The notes under the pieces are model-generated. The model made no database searches. It saw only the letters and a program-made list of their open reading frames with translations, and was not told the DNA's origin. A program made the position numbers and the translations under genes. Below are positions 46,733-56,959 of a DNA stretch of 64,000 bases, piece by piece (within the stretch, counting starts at the first letter, position 1; every line of letters starts with the position of its first letter). Origin of the DNA: Brachypterus glaber (taxonomy: Eukaryota; Arthropoda; Insecta; Coleoptera; Kateretidae); the NCBI GenBank assembly GCA_958510825.1, contig OY294054.1, positions 12,647,037 through 12,711,036 on the forward strand, in the 5' to 3' direction.

Positions 46733-46852
46733 GTATTTCAGGATTCATATTCCGTAGAGTTGCGTCAGCCTTTCGTTTAACTGAGGCGGAAATTGGTCAC
46801 TGAATCTTCGCCAATTCTCTTCACCCACCTGAGCTTTAAAACTATGGAGAAT
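46733..46852 (-). CDS. Tnpo1: Transportin, last coding exon
   Basis: After a cgtttcag acceptor the exon reads [18 protein letters not shown], then [17 protein letters not shown] and a TGA at 46747-46745. This closely matches the conserved C-terminus of transportin-1, the importin-beta family receptor (karyopherin beta-2) that carries PY-NLS cargoes such as hnRNP proteins into the nucleus. This is the last HEAT repeat. It joins the upstream exon in phase 0 (...VFIK/ILHSF). Twelve bases after the stop is a gtaagt donor, so the 3'UTR is probably spliced. Confidence 0.93.
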
Positions 46853-47752
46853 CTGAAACGAAACACGTACAGACTATTTTTTGAATGGTACTAATTAGAT
46901 AAGTTTGTATTAAAATACTGCGGACAACAAAACCATATTTTACCATAGAGTTAAAATTAAAAAAAAAAATACTTTATTCACAAGCATACAGAAAAACGTC
47001 CTTTATATGCATTATAAAAGGTTGCAAAATCTATCATTTTTGTTTACTTCTTTTAAAGTTAAAAAAGCTTTTCATTTTTAACCAAGGTTAGAAATGAATT
47101 CATATCTAACCTGTTTTTTGGCTTTTGGTTATACCTCATAGATGGTGAAACTATCGCCTTGTCTGTAAACAGATGTAGTTTGCGAATAAAATAACCTAAC
47201 ATTTTTGTTTATTTCTACGGAAAACAATAAGAAATAATAGTTGTTTATATATTATATGGTTCATACCGAGAATGATAATAGAAAATAACAACAAGGCACT
47301 TATTTGAATTATTATTTAGTTGAAATTTATAGTGACGTTAGAAATCTGCAAAATTTCTGTAGATTATTTAAAATGATGAATTTGATGGTACTTTTTAATA
47401 GTACCAATTTACCAATATGGTGCCATTAAAAAAATGAGTTTTTGAGCAAAAATCATTATCGCAATCTTAAAAATGGTGCGACTGAGTTATGGAGTTTTTA
47501 GCTAATATGATAAAAATTAAATTAAAAACAACTTATTTATTTATGACATTTAAAATGTCACTTTCTTGGTATTATTGTACTCAGAATGAAGCGTAGAATT
47601 GAAATATGTAAAAAATATGGGGTTTCCCATTTAAAAATCGAAAGTGACTTAAATGAACTTCCGGTCAAATCGGAAGTGACTTAAATGAACTTTTTATAAA
47701 GATAAAAAGGGGTGTACCATGCATAGCCTTGTTACACCGGGTATGTACTTAC
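46853..47752 (-). other. Transportin intron (900 bp)
   Basis: GTAAGT donor at 47752-47747 and cgtttcag acceptor at 46853. AT-rich, no feature inside. Confidence 0.85.
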
Positions 47753-47927
47753 TTTTATAAAGACTTCCTTAAGATCTTCTTTGGGTGTTATCCACGAGGC
47801 CACAGCGTCACAAAAGAAAATAAAGTCTGATACAACGCCGGCTGGATTTACCTGTATCATTTGACACATGCCTCTAAATGCGCTGTCTTTTTCCTGATTA
47901 TCGCGAATATTTCTTAAAGATACACAC
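47753..47927 (-). CDS. Tnpo1: Transportin, penultimate coding exon
   Basis: 175 bp exon: one base completing a split Trp codon, then 58 codons starting [20 protein letters not shown] and including [18 protein letters not shown] and [13 protein letters not shown]. These are very highly conserved transportin HEAT-repeat residues. Acceptor is tttttag/g and donor is aaa/gtaagt; the phase fits both neighbours. The frame is intact, and the residues differ from known animal homologues only at ordinary positions, so the gene appears to be under constraint. Confidence 0.95.
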
Positions 47928-48080
47928 CTAAAAATGAATATAAACTTCAAGTAAAAGTCTATCTAAACATATATTTTATCATAATAATAAATAATCAACT
48001 AGAAGTGAACAGATTATAGAAAAGGACATTTTTATATCGCCGCTCAATTTGCCAAATTTTGTAGGTACTCAATATATATA

Positions 48081-48703
48081 TACATTGCGGTCCACAAGTC
48101 ACCCCCCCCCCTTTTAACTTTTGAACGAGTTGAGATATCGACTTCAAATTTAGAACTCTTAAATAAGACAACTTAAACTATCTTTTAGCATATATTTGAT
48201 ATTTTCAGCTCTTAAAATGTGGGCAGGGGGGCATGGGGGGACATTTTTTAAATGGAAAGGGGGGTCGTGTGATACATCAATTTAAAGCTTATAAAATTCT
48301 CTATTTAAACTAACATTTTTAAATTTTTAAAAAATGTTTTTTAAGGTTTTGATTTTTCAATTTTTTGTGATAAAACATTCGATTTTTTAAGTTTTTTTTT
48401 ATAAATTTTTATTTATGTCAACTAAAATTAGTTTAAAACTATAATTAACATTATGATGAAATTAGGCATTTTTAAAAAGTTATTTGTTTTTTTTTAGAAG
48501 AATTTTGACATTAATACCCATTTTCAACCCCATTTTAAACCCATTTTTTTTTTAATTTAAAAATATTGTATTTTAAGAGCTGAAAGTATTAAATATATGC
48601 TAAAAGATAGTTTAAGTTGTCTTATTTAAAAGTTCCAAATTTGAAGTCGATATCTCAACTGGTTCAAAAGTTAAGAGGGGGAGGGACTTTTGGACTGCTC
48701 TGT
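48081..48703. mobile_element. ~620 bp element with ~140 bp terminal inverted repeats
   Basis: Left arm 48081-48220 (gcggtccacaagtca...tgagatatcgacttcaaat...aacttaaactatcttttagc) matches the reverse complement of 48560-48703. It is flanked on both sides by (ta)n tracts, consistent with insertion at TA. No transposase frame, so non-autonomous. Confidence 0.85.
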
Positions 48704-48842
48704 ATATATATATATATTTTTTAATGAATAAATTAAAGGGAGAAAGAGTCGTAAACCTGCGGTTACCCACAAAATTTAGCCTATTGTAATGCAAGTGAAG
48801 AGTACATACAAAGAAGGTAATATAAAATACAATTTAATTTGG

Positions 48843-48990
48843 TGAAAGCGACAGGTACACCAGAGACATCCCCCTAAAACTGGTTCGAAAGTCAGTTAAA
48901 GCCGGTGGTTCTAGACCACACAGGTCCTGGACTTAGGAGGTGCTTAATCCGGTAGAATAGTACGAGGTTACACAAACAAACAAACCTCCT
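48843..48990 (+). mobile_element. SINE 3' body fragment
   Basis: Matches the body of the SINE at 42230-42330 (aaaactggttcgaaagtcag, gccggtggttct, cacaggtcctgga). The tRNA head is missing. Confidence 0.75.
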
Positions 48991-49747
48991 CCGTTCTACA
49001 AGAGATTGTACACACTTTGTCTAAATGAGAAAAAAATACCCTATTTTGCTCCTAGCAAGGTAGTTTAAAGAATAACAAAAGATAAACTTTCACTTTATTT
49101 ATTATAAATGTATTTGGATAAAATAAATAGATTACCTTTTTTGTTTGTACCCTTTGAGTGTTAAAATTTTTTCGGCGCAGGTTGGGGTAATCCATGGCCC
49201 CCCAGAATCAAATCTGTTCAATTCTAATTATTATGTTATCGTTAAATTAGTACTTGTGAATAATTAATTAAATTTTTAAATGAAATAATGAAAAAAAAAA
49301 TAGCAAGGAGGCCAACCCAACCTTACATTATACTGATTGTTAAGCGTGATCGATTTTTTTTGGACTTTAGTAATGGCGATCCCCGCATGGTGACATATGA
49401 AGATATTGAACGATTTAAAAAAATAATAAAAATAAAAAACTTTTTTGTTGATACAGGCTAGTTTTAAAAAAAATCAATTTTTAATTTTTTTTCAAATCAA
49501 CTTACTGTCAGTTTTTTTTTTGTGAATTGTCTTAAATTGACCAATTTTCAAGATGCAACAGATATCAAATCAGGTGGACTACCTTGCATTTTATATTTAG
49601 TTAATTATTCTTTTATTATTATTTTAAATTCTCTTCATAGTGAAATGTGTATATGTTACTTGTTAGTTTAAAAAAAGGTGTTAACATGTTTAAAATAAAA
49701 CAAAGCAGTGTTTTAGCAAAATATGTTTTATGAAGAGAATTAAAAAT

Positions 49748-50070
49748 TGGGACCTTAAGTCATTTCTGTTATGGGTCTCATAAAAAAAGATACGTAAAAT
49801 TTTCTTTCAAACGATGTATCACACTTTAAATTTTGATTCCCTGTGTGCGAGATATTTAAATTCAAAAATTTAGATATACGTCAGCAGTTTACCGATGTGG
49901 AAGGACAACTATAATAGTTCAGACATCAGATGACGTCATAATGCCATATAGCTAAATTTTTGAATTTAAATTTCTCGGCTCAAAAAGCATCAAATTTAAA
50001 GTGTGGGACACCACTGTAAAAAAAAATCGTACTTTTTCACTGAGCTTCAAAACATTGACTTCAGGTCCAC
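49748..50070. mobile_element. ~320 bp MITE with ~130 bp imperfect TIRs
   Basis: tgggaccttaagtca...cacactttaaattttgat...ttaaattcaaaaatttag pairs with the reverse complement of the right half (ctaaatttttgaatttaaa...aaatttaaagtgtggga...tgacttcaggtcca). A related single end is at 53040-53101. Confidence 0.75.
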
Positions 50071-50177
50071 ATTAAAAGCTTCCTTTTTTAAAACAGACAA
50101 AACTAAAAAATAATGAAATAACTAAATGAAAATAAATAAACGAATAAAAAAAAAGAATAAAAAAAGGATTACAGACC

Positions 50178-50252
50178 ACTGTCGAACAAACTGAGGTAAC
50201 ATGGGAGCGACATCATGGGGGCAGACATAACCTAGTCGACCAATTGTTATGG
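50178..50252 (-). CDS. Tnpo1: Transportin exon with an apparent one-base deletion
   Basis: After a ctcggtatag acceptor the exon reads [11 protein letters not shown], an invariant transportin segment. To continue with the expected [14 protein letters not shown] the frame needs one more C: the sequence has a run of four C (TGC CCC AT) where five are required. The exon is 75 bp; 76 bp would keep the split-codon phase on both sides (cc... and ...tg). Because the next two exons are intact, this is more likely an assembly error in a homopolymer than a pseudogene, but a real frameshift allele is possible. The donor (tg/gtctgt) is weak. Upstream exons were not found in this window. Confidence 0.88.
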
Positions 50253-51238
50253 CTATACCGAGAACAAAAACAGAACAAAAAATCCAACTCAATATTAGAA
50301 ATAAATTACAAGTTATAAATTAAAAAGGATTTATTATTATTTGTGAATTGCAAATGCCTAATATTTTAAACAAAATAAATAAAAACTTTATTAAACAATA
50401 AATAAGTAGTTGTTTACATCTAGCAATAGATGGCGCACAAGGATACATCAATCTCATGACTTTATTTATTTCGTACATAAAGTCGAAAAATGTTTTCTCG
50501 ATCAACGTACAGGGTTGACACTTGGTAATGAAGAGGGCCAGTAGCCTGAAACTGTCAGTCTACCAATATAACTCTGTGCGATGATTAGAAAACAGATTGA
50601 TGGAATATTTAAAGATTTGTATAATTATAAATTTTATTATACATATTTTTAAATTTCTTATAACTTATTGTTTTAAATGATAATAAATAAACTATAACTT
50701 TTTGCAATTCACAAAATTATTTAGTCCTTAAAAATCGAAGCTTTAAAACAAGATATATCAAAATAACATTTTTATTTCAATTAGTTTAACCTATCCCAAC
50801 TCGCGAATGCATTGAGGTTAAATTTTAAATTTTGAACATTTGGTTCAAAAAATCCGTTTCTTCAGTGTAGCTTAGAATTTTGGTAAAAATCGAAGTGGGG
50901 TAGGGGGTCAAATCTTTTTTTTTCTGTGAAATAACTAGATTAAAATTGGACGTATGACAAATTATTTTGTAAAAAGTCGGATTCATTTTTTTGATATTTT
51001 TTTATTACTTTTGTTAGTAAACCATAAATAAAAATGTTACTTATTTATATGTTGCAATGAAGCCATTTAAACAAAATATATTCAAACTATACAATAATAT
51101 AAAAAATATAAATAAAATGTATTTATGGCGTAATTTGAGGAAATTATGTTGGTCAAATAATAATAATCAGAAATATAATCAAAATTAAATATCACACCAT
51201 GGCAAATTATATCACAATCAATAGTGCAACAAAAACAT
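50253..51238. other. Probable intron, no feature
   Basis: AT-rich; no exon matching the preceding transportin segment was found. ORF 50320-50505 has no family features. Confidence 0.45.
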
Positions 51239-51382
51239 AGGGTGTGTTCAACAATTACGTCACCCCTGGAGAGGGAGGGGGTCTACCAAGAAGTGACGTA
51301 TATATTTTACTGAAAATTAGTTGATAGGAGGAGGGGGTCTAAAAATTGTAAATATTGGGTGATGTAATTTGTGAACAACCCC
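51239..51382. mobile_element. 144 bp MITE related to the 36352 element
   Basis: Left gtgttcaacaattacgtcac and right gtgatgtaatttgtgaacaac are imperfect TIRs, with internal gggaggggg tracts. The end word gttcaa..attacgt resembles the TIR at 36352. Confidence 0.7.
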
Positions 51383-51576
51383 ATACACTAATTTATAACA
51401 AACTTACTACCCTGTAATGTCAGTCACAATTACACAGACCTGCAAAACGAAGGTCACTGGAAACTGTTTGCTTTCCGAAAACCGTTTTTGGCATGCTGAT
51501 TTTGAAAATCACTCCAATTTTTTTTTCTTTGCATCAAGATTCTTTGCAAAAAACTATTTAAGCATTGGTTTTCTTA

Positions 51577-51730
51577 CAGGGTGGCCACATTTTCCTGATA
51601 TTTCCCTTATTTTTCATTGATTATTCAAAAAATTCCAGTATTTTTCAGAAAAATGCCCTGATTACTTTAAAAATATAAAGCCTTTCCCAGATGTTTTAAA
51701 TTCCCTGATATTCCCTGATTTTTCTTTGTT
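51577..51730 (+). mobile_element. Solo end of the CAGGGTG MITE family
   Basis: cagggtggccacattttcc with repeated ttccctgata/tttccc motifs, as in the elements inside the palindromes. No CACCCTG right end. Confidence 0.6.
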
Positions 51731-52257
51731 TTATAAGTTGTTAAGGCAACAACAAAGGGTTTAGTATTTTTGGGTATGAAAATTTTAAACAAATTTTTTT
51801 TTCGTCACATCAGGTTTTTTCGAGGGTTTTTTATAAAAATTAAATTTAGGTTTTTCTTTTCCAATTTGTAAAAATCCAGATGCAATAGCAAAAAGTTTAT
51901 TTTTGAAATGAGCATACGCAGAAGTACTATGACAGTTACACAAAACTCCTAAAAGGAGCCTGTTTTAAGCAATGAAATTGTGCTATTTTAGTCATTTTTT
52001 TTAAATAAAATCTGCATAAATGAAGTGATTTTCGGAATCAGTGTACGAAAAAATATAAGAAAAAGTTCTGAGAATCCACATTTTACAGGACTATGTAATT
52101 ATTTTATTATTATTAAGGCTTTTGGTTATAACAAACATTTCAGAAAAAAAAACATGTTATTATTTTACTATAAAAGCACAATAAAGTCAAATTTGCTTAT
52201 CTTGGGCCCACACTATCAAGATATGCTTATTGTTAAACAAATCTTTTAGGTATATTT

Positions 52258-52730
52258 GAGGGCTTTAAAAGAAAAACCCGCTATCTCCATATAGACAATT
52301 TCTTTTTGAGATAAAAAAAAGTTTATTATTTTTTATATAATTATAAGTGAAGGGGATTTTTGTTTTATAAGATTCTATGGCCCTTTGGTCATATCCCTTT
52401 GGAGATAGCGGTGTTTGAAAGCAAACTCCTGATATAGCGGGTTTTGAAAATAGCAGGGATGGATTTAGCGTTCTTTGACCATATCGGGGCTGTAAAATCT
52501 GTAATGTAACTGGTCGAAATGGAGTTAGCGTTGTTTGATATTAACCAGTACGTGGAGTTAGCGGACTTAGAAAATAAACTCACTTTTTAAGTGCGGTTTT
52601 GATAGGGATCTGGCGGGTTTTAATTAAAATACAATTTATAATCGAACTCCTAAGAAAATTTGCTATGGTGGCGTTAAATATCTCGTTTTTTAAGAAAGTG
52701 GAGTTAGCGGGTTTTGATCTTAGACCCCTC
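52258..52730. mobile_element. ~470 bp element with aaacccgcta ends and internal ggagttagcg repeats
   Basis: Left ggctttaaaagaaaaacccg...ctatctcca and right tggagttagcgggttttgat...agacccctc form ~32 bp TIRs. Inside, the word ggagttagcg or gatatagcgg recurs at roughly 30-80 bp steps (about 52390, 52432, 52460, 52512, 52555, 52690). Non-coding. Confidence 0.65.
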
Positions 52731-53039
52731 ATTTATCACATCAGTGAACATTTTCTTATTATAAACTAAAATATGATTGTAGCAATGCTAGTAGAAGTAT
52801 TTAATTTTATATATCAGCGCCAAAATTCAAGTCTGTATCTGAAAGCATTAATCAGTTATTGCAATGAAAATGTTTGATGAGTACACTCTAAAATATTTGA
52901 TTTTACAATATAGGTATAGTTTAAATAGTTTATAGGATAGCATATGGATTTTTTCCAACGTTACAAAGTTACCACCTGTAATGAGTAAAAATTGGAAAAT
53001 TTTGTACACCCACAGGACATAAAATTTAAGATCTGAGGC

Positions 53040-53101
53040 ACCTAAATGTAATTTGTCGTATTTTTTATTATGGGCCTGACAAAAATGATTTAAGGTCCCA
53101 T
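53040..53101 (-). mobile_element. Solo TIR of the 49748-type MITE
   Basis: Reverse complement begins tgggaccttaaatcatttt...gggcccataataaaaaatacg, matching the left end at 49748. Confidence 0.5.
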
Positions 53102-53248
53102 TAATATATATTTTTTAATGTAACTGCATTTATACCAAAATACCAATATTGGTATTTTTAACTGATGCTGATTAGGAAAAAATCTATACCAAATAAAGAA
53201 CTTTCACTTTCGGGTTTAGACCGTGTTAATGGATTTTCACTTTCCGAC

Positions 53249-53280
53249 GTTTCGTCTCTTACTACTAGAGACATCTTCAG
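53249..53280 (-). ncRNA. Hammerhead-ribozyme-like core at the Penelope 3' end
   Basis: On the minus strand ctgaaga (53280-53274) fits the CUGANGA core. A 5 bp stem gtctc/gagac follows, with a tagtagtaa loop, then gaaac (from 53253). Hammerhead motifs are known in Penelope-like elements. Stem III and the cleavage site are not clear here, so activity is doubtful. Confidence 0.4.
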
Positions 53281-53323
53281 GGATTAATCTGAAACTAAGT
53301 TTCGAATCAACTTGTGTCACTAT

Positions 53324-54793
53324 TTATGACGAGTTGTGGTTATTCACCCGTGACGAGGTTTTTCCTATCAAAGACTTCCATATTGCAGGTAAGTGGTAAC
53401 CAGTGTCCCGATTGATATTGTTAGGATGCTTGATGATTTCTATCGATTCCGTATCTTCCTTGGCATTTTTCTGTTTTCTGTTAATATTTGTTTTGTTTCA
53501 GACAAATTGATTTTATGACCTGTTTCATGTACATGTTCGGCTACTGCCGATAAGGAAATTTGTTTCTTTCTTATATTGCGCTCATGCTCTTGAAGTCTTG
53601 TAGAAATTTTTCTCTTAGTTTCACCTATGTAAACCGTACCACAGGAGCAGGGTATTTATATACGCCTTCTGAACTCAGGGGTATTTTGTCTTTTGTTGAA
53701 GTCAAACATTGACCTAATTTTTGGTTGGACCGAAATATAGGCTTAATATTTGACTTCTTCAAAAGTTTACCTATTTTATCCGTGATACCGCTTACATAGG
53801 GAAGTATAACTTGTGTCTGTCTGTCATTGTCACTATTGTCCTGTTGTTTGGGTCTGGGATTTCTGTATTTGTATATGGTCTTATTAATGTCTTTTTTGGT
53901 ATAACCGTTCATGGTCAAGGCTTGGTTAGTTTAAGGAGTTCTGTGTCTAGGGAATTCTTGTCTGAAATCATGAAAGCCCTATGAACAAGTGAATTAACTA
54001 CCGAGCGTTTTTGAGAGGGATGGTGATGTGAAAATGCGTTTAGGTATCTGTCAGTGTGGGTTTTTTTCCTGTATAACGAGTGTCCTATTGAGCCATTTTC
54101 CGTTTTGTAAACCAAAACGTCCAAAAAGGGAAGTGATCCGTTGTTCTCAATTTCCATCGTAAACCGTATAGATTTATGTTGGGAATTGAGGTGATTTAGA
54201 AAACCTTGAAGGCTTTCCATGCCATGGGGCCAAATAGCATAGACATCGTCTACGTATCTGCGCCAAATTTTAGTTTTAATGGAAATGACTCAATAGCTTT
54301 TTTCTCGAAGTATTCCATGAAAGCATTGGCCGCAGGGGGTGATAATGGGGATCCCATTGCGGCGCCTGACACTTGTTCATAGAACTCTCCCTGTATCAGA
54401 AAATATGTAGATGTCAGACAAGCTTCAAATAATTTAGATAACTTAGGGTCAAGATTTCCAGTTGTAAGTAGGTCTCGTATAATATTTATTGTATCGGGAA
54501 CGGGAACGTTAGTAAATAGAGATTCTACGTCGAAACTAACCATTATGTCCGAGGGGTCCAGGGTCACTGTCGATAAGGTTTGTACAAAGTGTGTGGAATT
54601 TTTTACATAAGACCTCGTTTTTCCAACTAACTGATTTAAGATTTGGGCAAGGTGTTTGGCAAGTTTATACGTAGGGGAACCTATTGTGCTGACAATTGGT
54701 CTAAGAGGGCACCGTCCTTGTGAATTTTAGGTAAACCATATAATTTTGGTACGCGGGAGTCTCGGGGGGTTAGATTATAAATTTCAAGAGATG
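53324..54793 (-). pseudogene. Penelope-like RT / GIY-YIG endonuclease protein (frameshifted)
   Basis: RT motifs in order from the gap: PKLYGLPKIHK-type block (broken by indels), LRPIVSTIGSPTYKLAKHLA, SFDVESLFTNVPVPDTI (catalytic Asp), SGAAMGSPLSPPAANAFMEY, then after a frameshift WRRYVDDVYAIW with the catalytic YVDD (codons at 54256-54245). NGSLPFLDVLVYK and a conserved connector follow. The GIY-YIG endonuclease is entered through another frameshift at about 53650 (CSCGTVYIGETKRKISTRLQ). The C-terminal tail (HPNNINRDTGYHLPAIWKS) is in yet another frame and ends at a TAA (53326-53324). At least four indels make it non-functional, though catalytic residues remain. Confidence 0.9.
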
Positions 54794-54993
54794 NNNNNNN
54801 NNNNNNNNNNNNNNNNNNNNNNNNNNNNNNNNNNNNNNNNNNNNNNNNNNNNNNNNNNNNNNNNNNNNNNNNNNNNNNNNNNNNNNNNNNNNNNNNNNNN
54901 NNNNNNNNNNNNNNNNNNNNNNNNNNNNNNNNNNNNNNNNNNNNNNNNNNNNNNNNNNNNNNNNNNNNNNNNNNNNNNNNNNNNNNNNNNNNN
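54794..54993. other. Scaffold gap (200 N)
   Basis: Fixed-length gap between the Penelope-like element and palindrome 2. Up to about 12 kb of left arm could be missing here. Confidence 0.98.
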
Positions 54994-55735
54994 CATCAGC
55001 TGTCTGACTGGGCATTTAAATGTCTAATGCATATCTGACATGGAAGTCAGTTCATTCATTTTTTATTTAATTTATTTAGTCATACATTACAGGTAAAGGT
55101 CTACAGAGCCTTAATTACAGGGTGCCCACAGATCGGGGAAGTTGGGAAAATCAGGGAATTTGGTCAACTTTAAAAAATTAAAGAAATCGAAATTAAACTC
55201 AAAAACGAGCAAAATAAATATTTAATTTTTAAATTTTTGAAAAAACTTAAATTAATCATAGTGAGAAATATTCTTTTGTCTACATGTTTATGTTTAGCTT
55301 CACTTCTTTAAAAAAATTTTGTATGTAGGTATTGAAATCAGGGAAAATCTATCCATCAGGGAAATCTTATTTTGCAAATCCTGTGGTCACCCTGCATTAG
55401 ATGTACTGTGATTGTGTGTGTTGTCTAGGTTCATTTTCCCTCTTTTGTGGTTGATAAAGACTGCAAACTGACCTTTCCACTTTAGCAGCCTGTGGCCTTT
55501 CTTACCGAAGCTTTTTATTAAAGACTCCGGGCTTCTTTAGTGGTTTGGTCGACCTGTAGTCCGTAAATTTACTTATTGTTCACAGTTTTAATTTTTTACC
55601 TTCTGTTCCAGGTTCGATTTATTTAACTGTCTAAGGACTTAATTGTACAGAAAATTGCATTATGAATACATTTTTTTTGTGTTTTGTACTTCATTAAAAA
55701 TAAAGATACGATATTATAAAGTTCTTGTTTTCTTG
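54994..55735 (+). repeat. Palindrome 2, left arm remnant (LA2)
   Basis: Starts catcagctgtctgactggg, matching LA1 18144 onward, and runs through the CAGGGTG MITE (55118-55394) and the proximal terminus to gttcttgttttcttgttcc. Its mirror in the same contig is 56106-56850, so this inverted repeat is contig-supported. Confidence 0.92.
55118..55394 (+). mobile_element. CAGGGTG/CACCCTG MITE (LA2)
   Basis: Copy of 18264-18539. Confidence 0.75.
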
Positions 55736-56105
55736 TTCCTCCAATTTTTGACATTGCTTTAAATCAATGTTGCCAACTTTAAAAACTTTAGGGATAGTTA
55801 TGTTCCGCTATTGGCAAACTTGAATGCTAAAAACAATGTTGCCAACTTAAAAACTCTAGGGATATTTATGTTCCACTATTGGCAAGCCTGAAAGCCAAAA
55901 AAAATCAATGTTGCCAACTTAAAACCTCTAGGGATAGTTATGTTCCTCTATTGGCAAGCCTGAATGCTAAAAATCAATGTTGCCAACTTAAAAACTCTAG
56001 GGATAGTTATGTTCCGCTATTGGCAAGCCTGCATAAGTTGAGGTTAGGTTTAATGATACATTTGAACTACCAGGGGGATTTAAAGGAATCTACCACCTCG
56101 GATAT
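55736..56105 (-). repeat. Palindrome 2 spacer: 68 bp tandem repeat, inverted relative to palindrome 1
   Basis: Four units of the 68-69 bp repeat read as ...gttccgctattggcaagcct on the plus strand. Edges are swapped relative to palindrome 1: the ggaacaagaaa edge touches the left arm and the ccgaggtggtagattcc edge touches the right arm. A 92-codon ORF (55879-56157) is a product of the repeat. Confidence 0.88.
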
Positions 56106-56453
56106 ATTCAAAATTAAAACAATAACTTTAATATCCAAATATCTTTATTTTAATTAAGTACAAAACACAAAAAAAAATTGTATCACAATCATGCAATTTT
56201 CTTTACAATTAAGTCCTTAGATAGTTAAATAAATCAAATCTGGAACAGAAGGTAAAAATTAAAACTGTGAACAATAAGTAAATTTACGGACTACAGGTCG
56301 ACCAAACCACTAAAGAAGCCGGAGTCTTTAATAAAAAGCTTCGGTAAGAAAGGCCACAGGCTGCTAAGTGGAAAGGTCAGTTTGCAGTCTTTATCAACCA
56401 CAAAAGAGGGAAAATGAACCTAGACAACACACACAATCACAGTACATCTAATG

Positions 56454-56729
56454 CAGGGTGACCACAGGATTTGCAAAATAAGATTTCACCGATTGATGGA
56501 TTTTCCCTGATTTCAATACCTACATACAAATTTTTTTAAAGAAGTGAAGCTAAACATAAACATGTAGACAAAAGAATATTTCTCACTATGATTAATTTAA
56601 GTTTTTTCAAAAATTTAAAAATTAAATATTTATTTTGCTCGTTTTTGAGTTTAATTTCGATTTCCCTAATTTTTTAAAGTTGACCAAATTCCCTGATTTT
56701 CCCAACTTCCCCGATCTGTGGGCACCCTG
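56454..56729 (-). mobile_element. CAGGGTG/CACCCTG MITE (RA2)
   Basis: Inverted copy of 18264-18539, with a local difference (tttcaccgattgatgg) not shared with the other three copies. Confidence 0.75.
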
Positions 56730-56803
56730 TAATTAAGGCTCTGTAGACCTTTACCTGTAATGTATGACTAAATAAATTAAATAAAAAATGGATGAACTGA
56801 CTT

Positions 56804-56955
56804 CCATGTCAGATGTGCATTAGACATTTAAATGCCCAGTCAGACAGCTGATGTAGATCTGATGGATCAATCAATTAGTTCCAAGAGATATCCATCAATT
56901 GTCTGGTAAATTGTTAAAGTCGGGCATTTGGTTGTCTAATGAACATGCGAAATGG
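56804..56955 (-). mobile_element. MITE-like inverted repeat (RA2)
   Basis: Inverted copy of 18039-18190. Confidence 0.7.
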
Positions 56956-56959
56956 ATGT

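Larger units (their letters stand above)
47928..50177 (-). other. Transportin intron (2.25 kb) filled with repeats
   Basis: Holds a ~620 bp inverted-repeat transposon, a SINE fragment and a ~320 bp MITE. The donor is a weak gtctgt. Confidence 0.8.
53190..54793 (-). mobile_element. Penelope-like element (RT plus GIY-YIG), truncated by gap
   Basis: A minus-strand element whose protein order is RT then GIY-YIG endonuclease, the defining order of canonical Penelope-like elements. The 5' part is lost in the N gap. The 3' end carries a hammerhead-like motif and a tttcacttt-rich tail. Its junction with palindrome 2 is hidden by the gap. Confidence 0.9.

Noticed and set aside
52389..52583. Minus-strand ORF as an upstream transportin exon
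   Set aside because: Its translation shows no transportin sequence; it lies inside the ggagttagcg element.
54746..55027. ORFs spanning the second gap on both strands
   Set aside because: Largely N; artefacts of translating through the gap.
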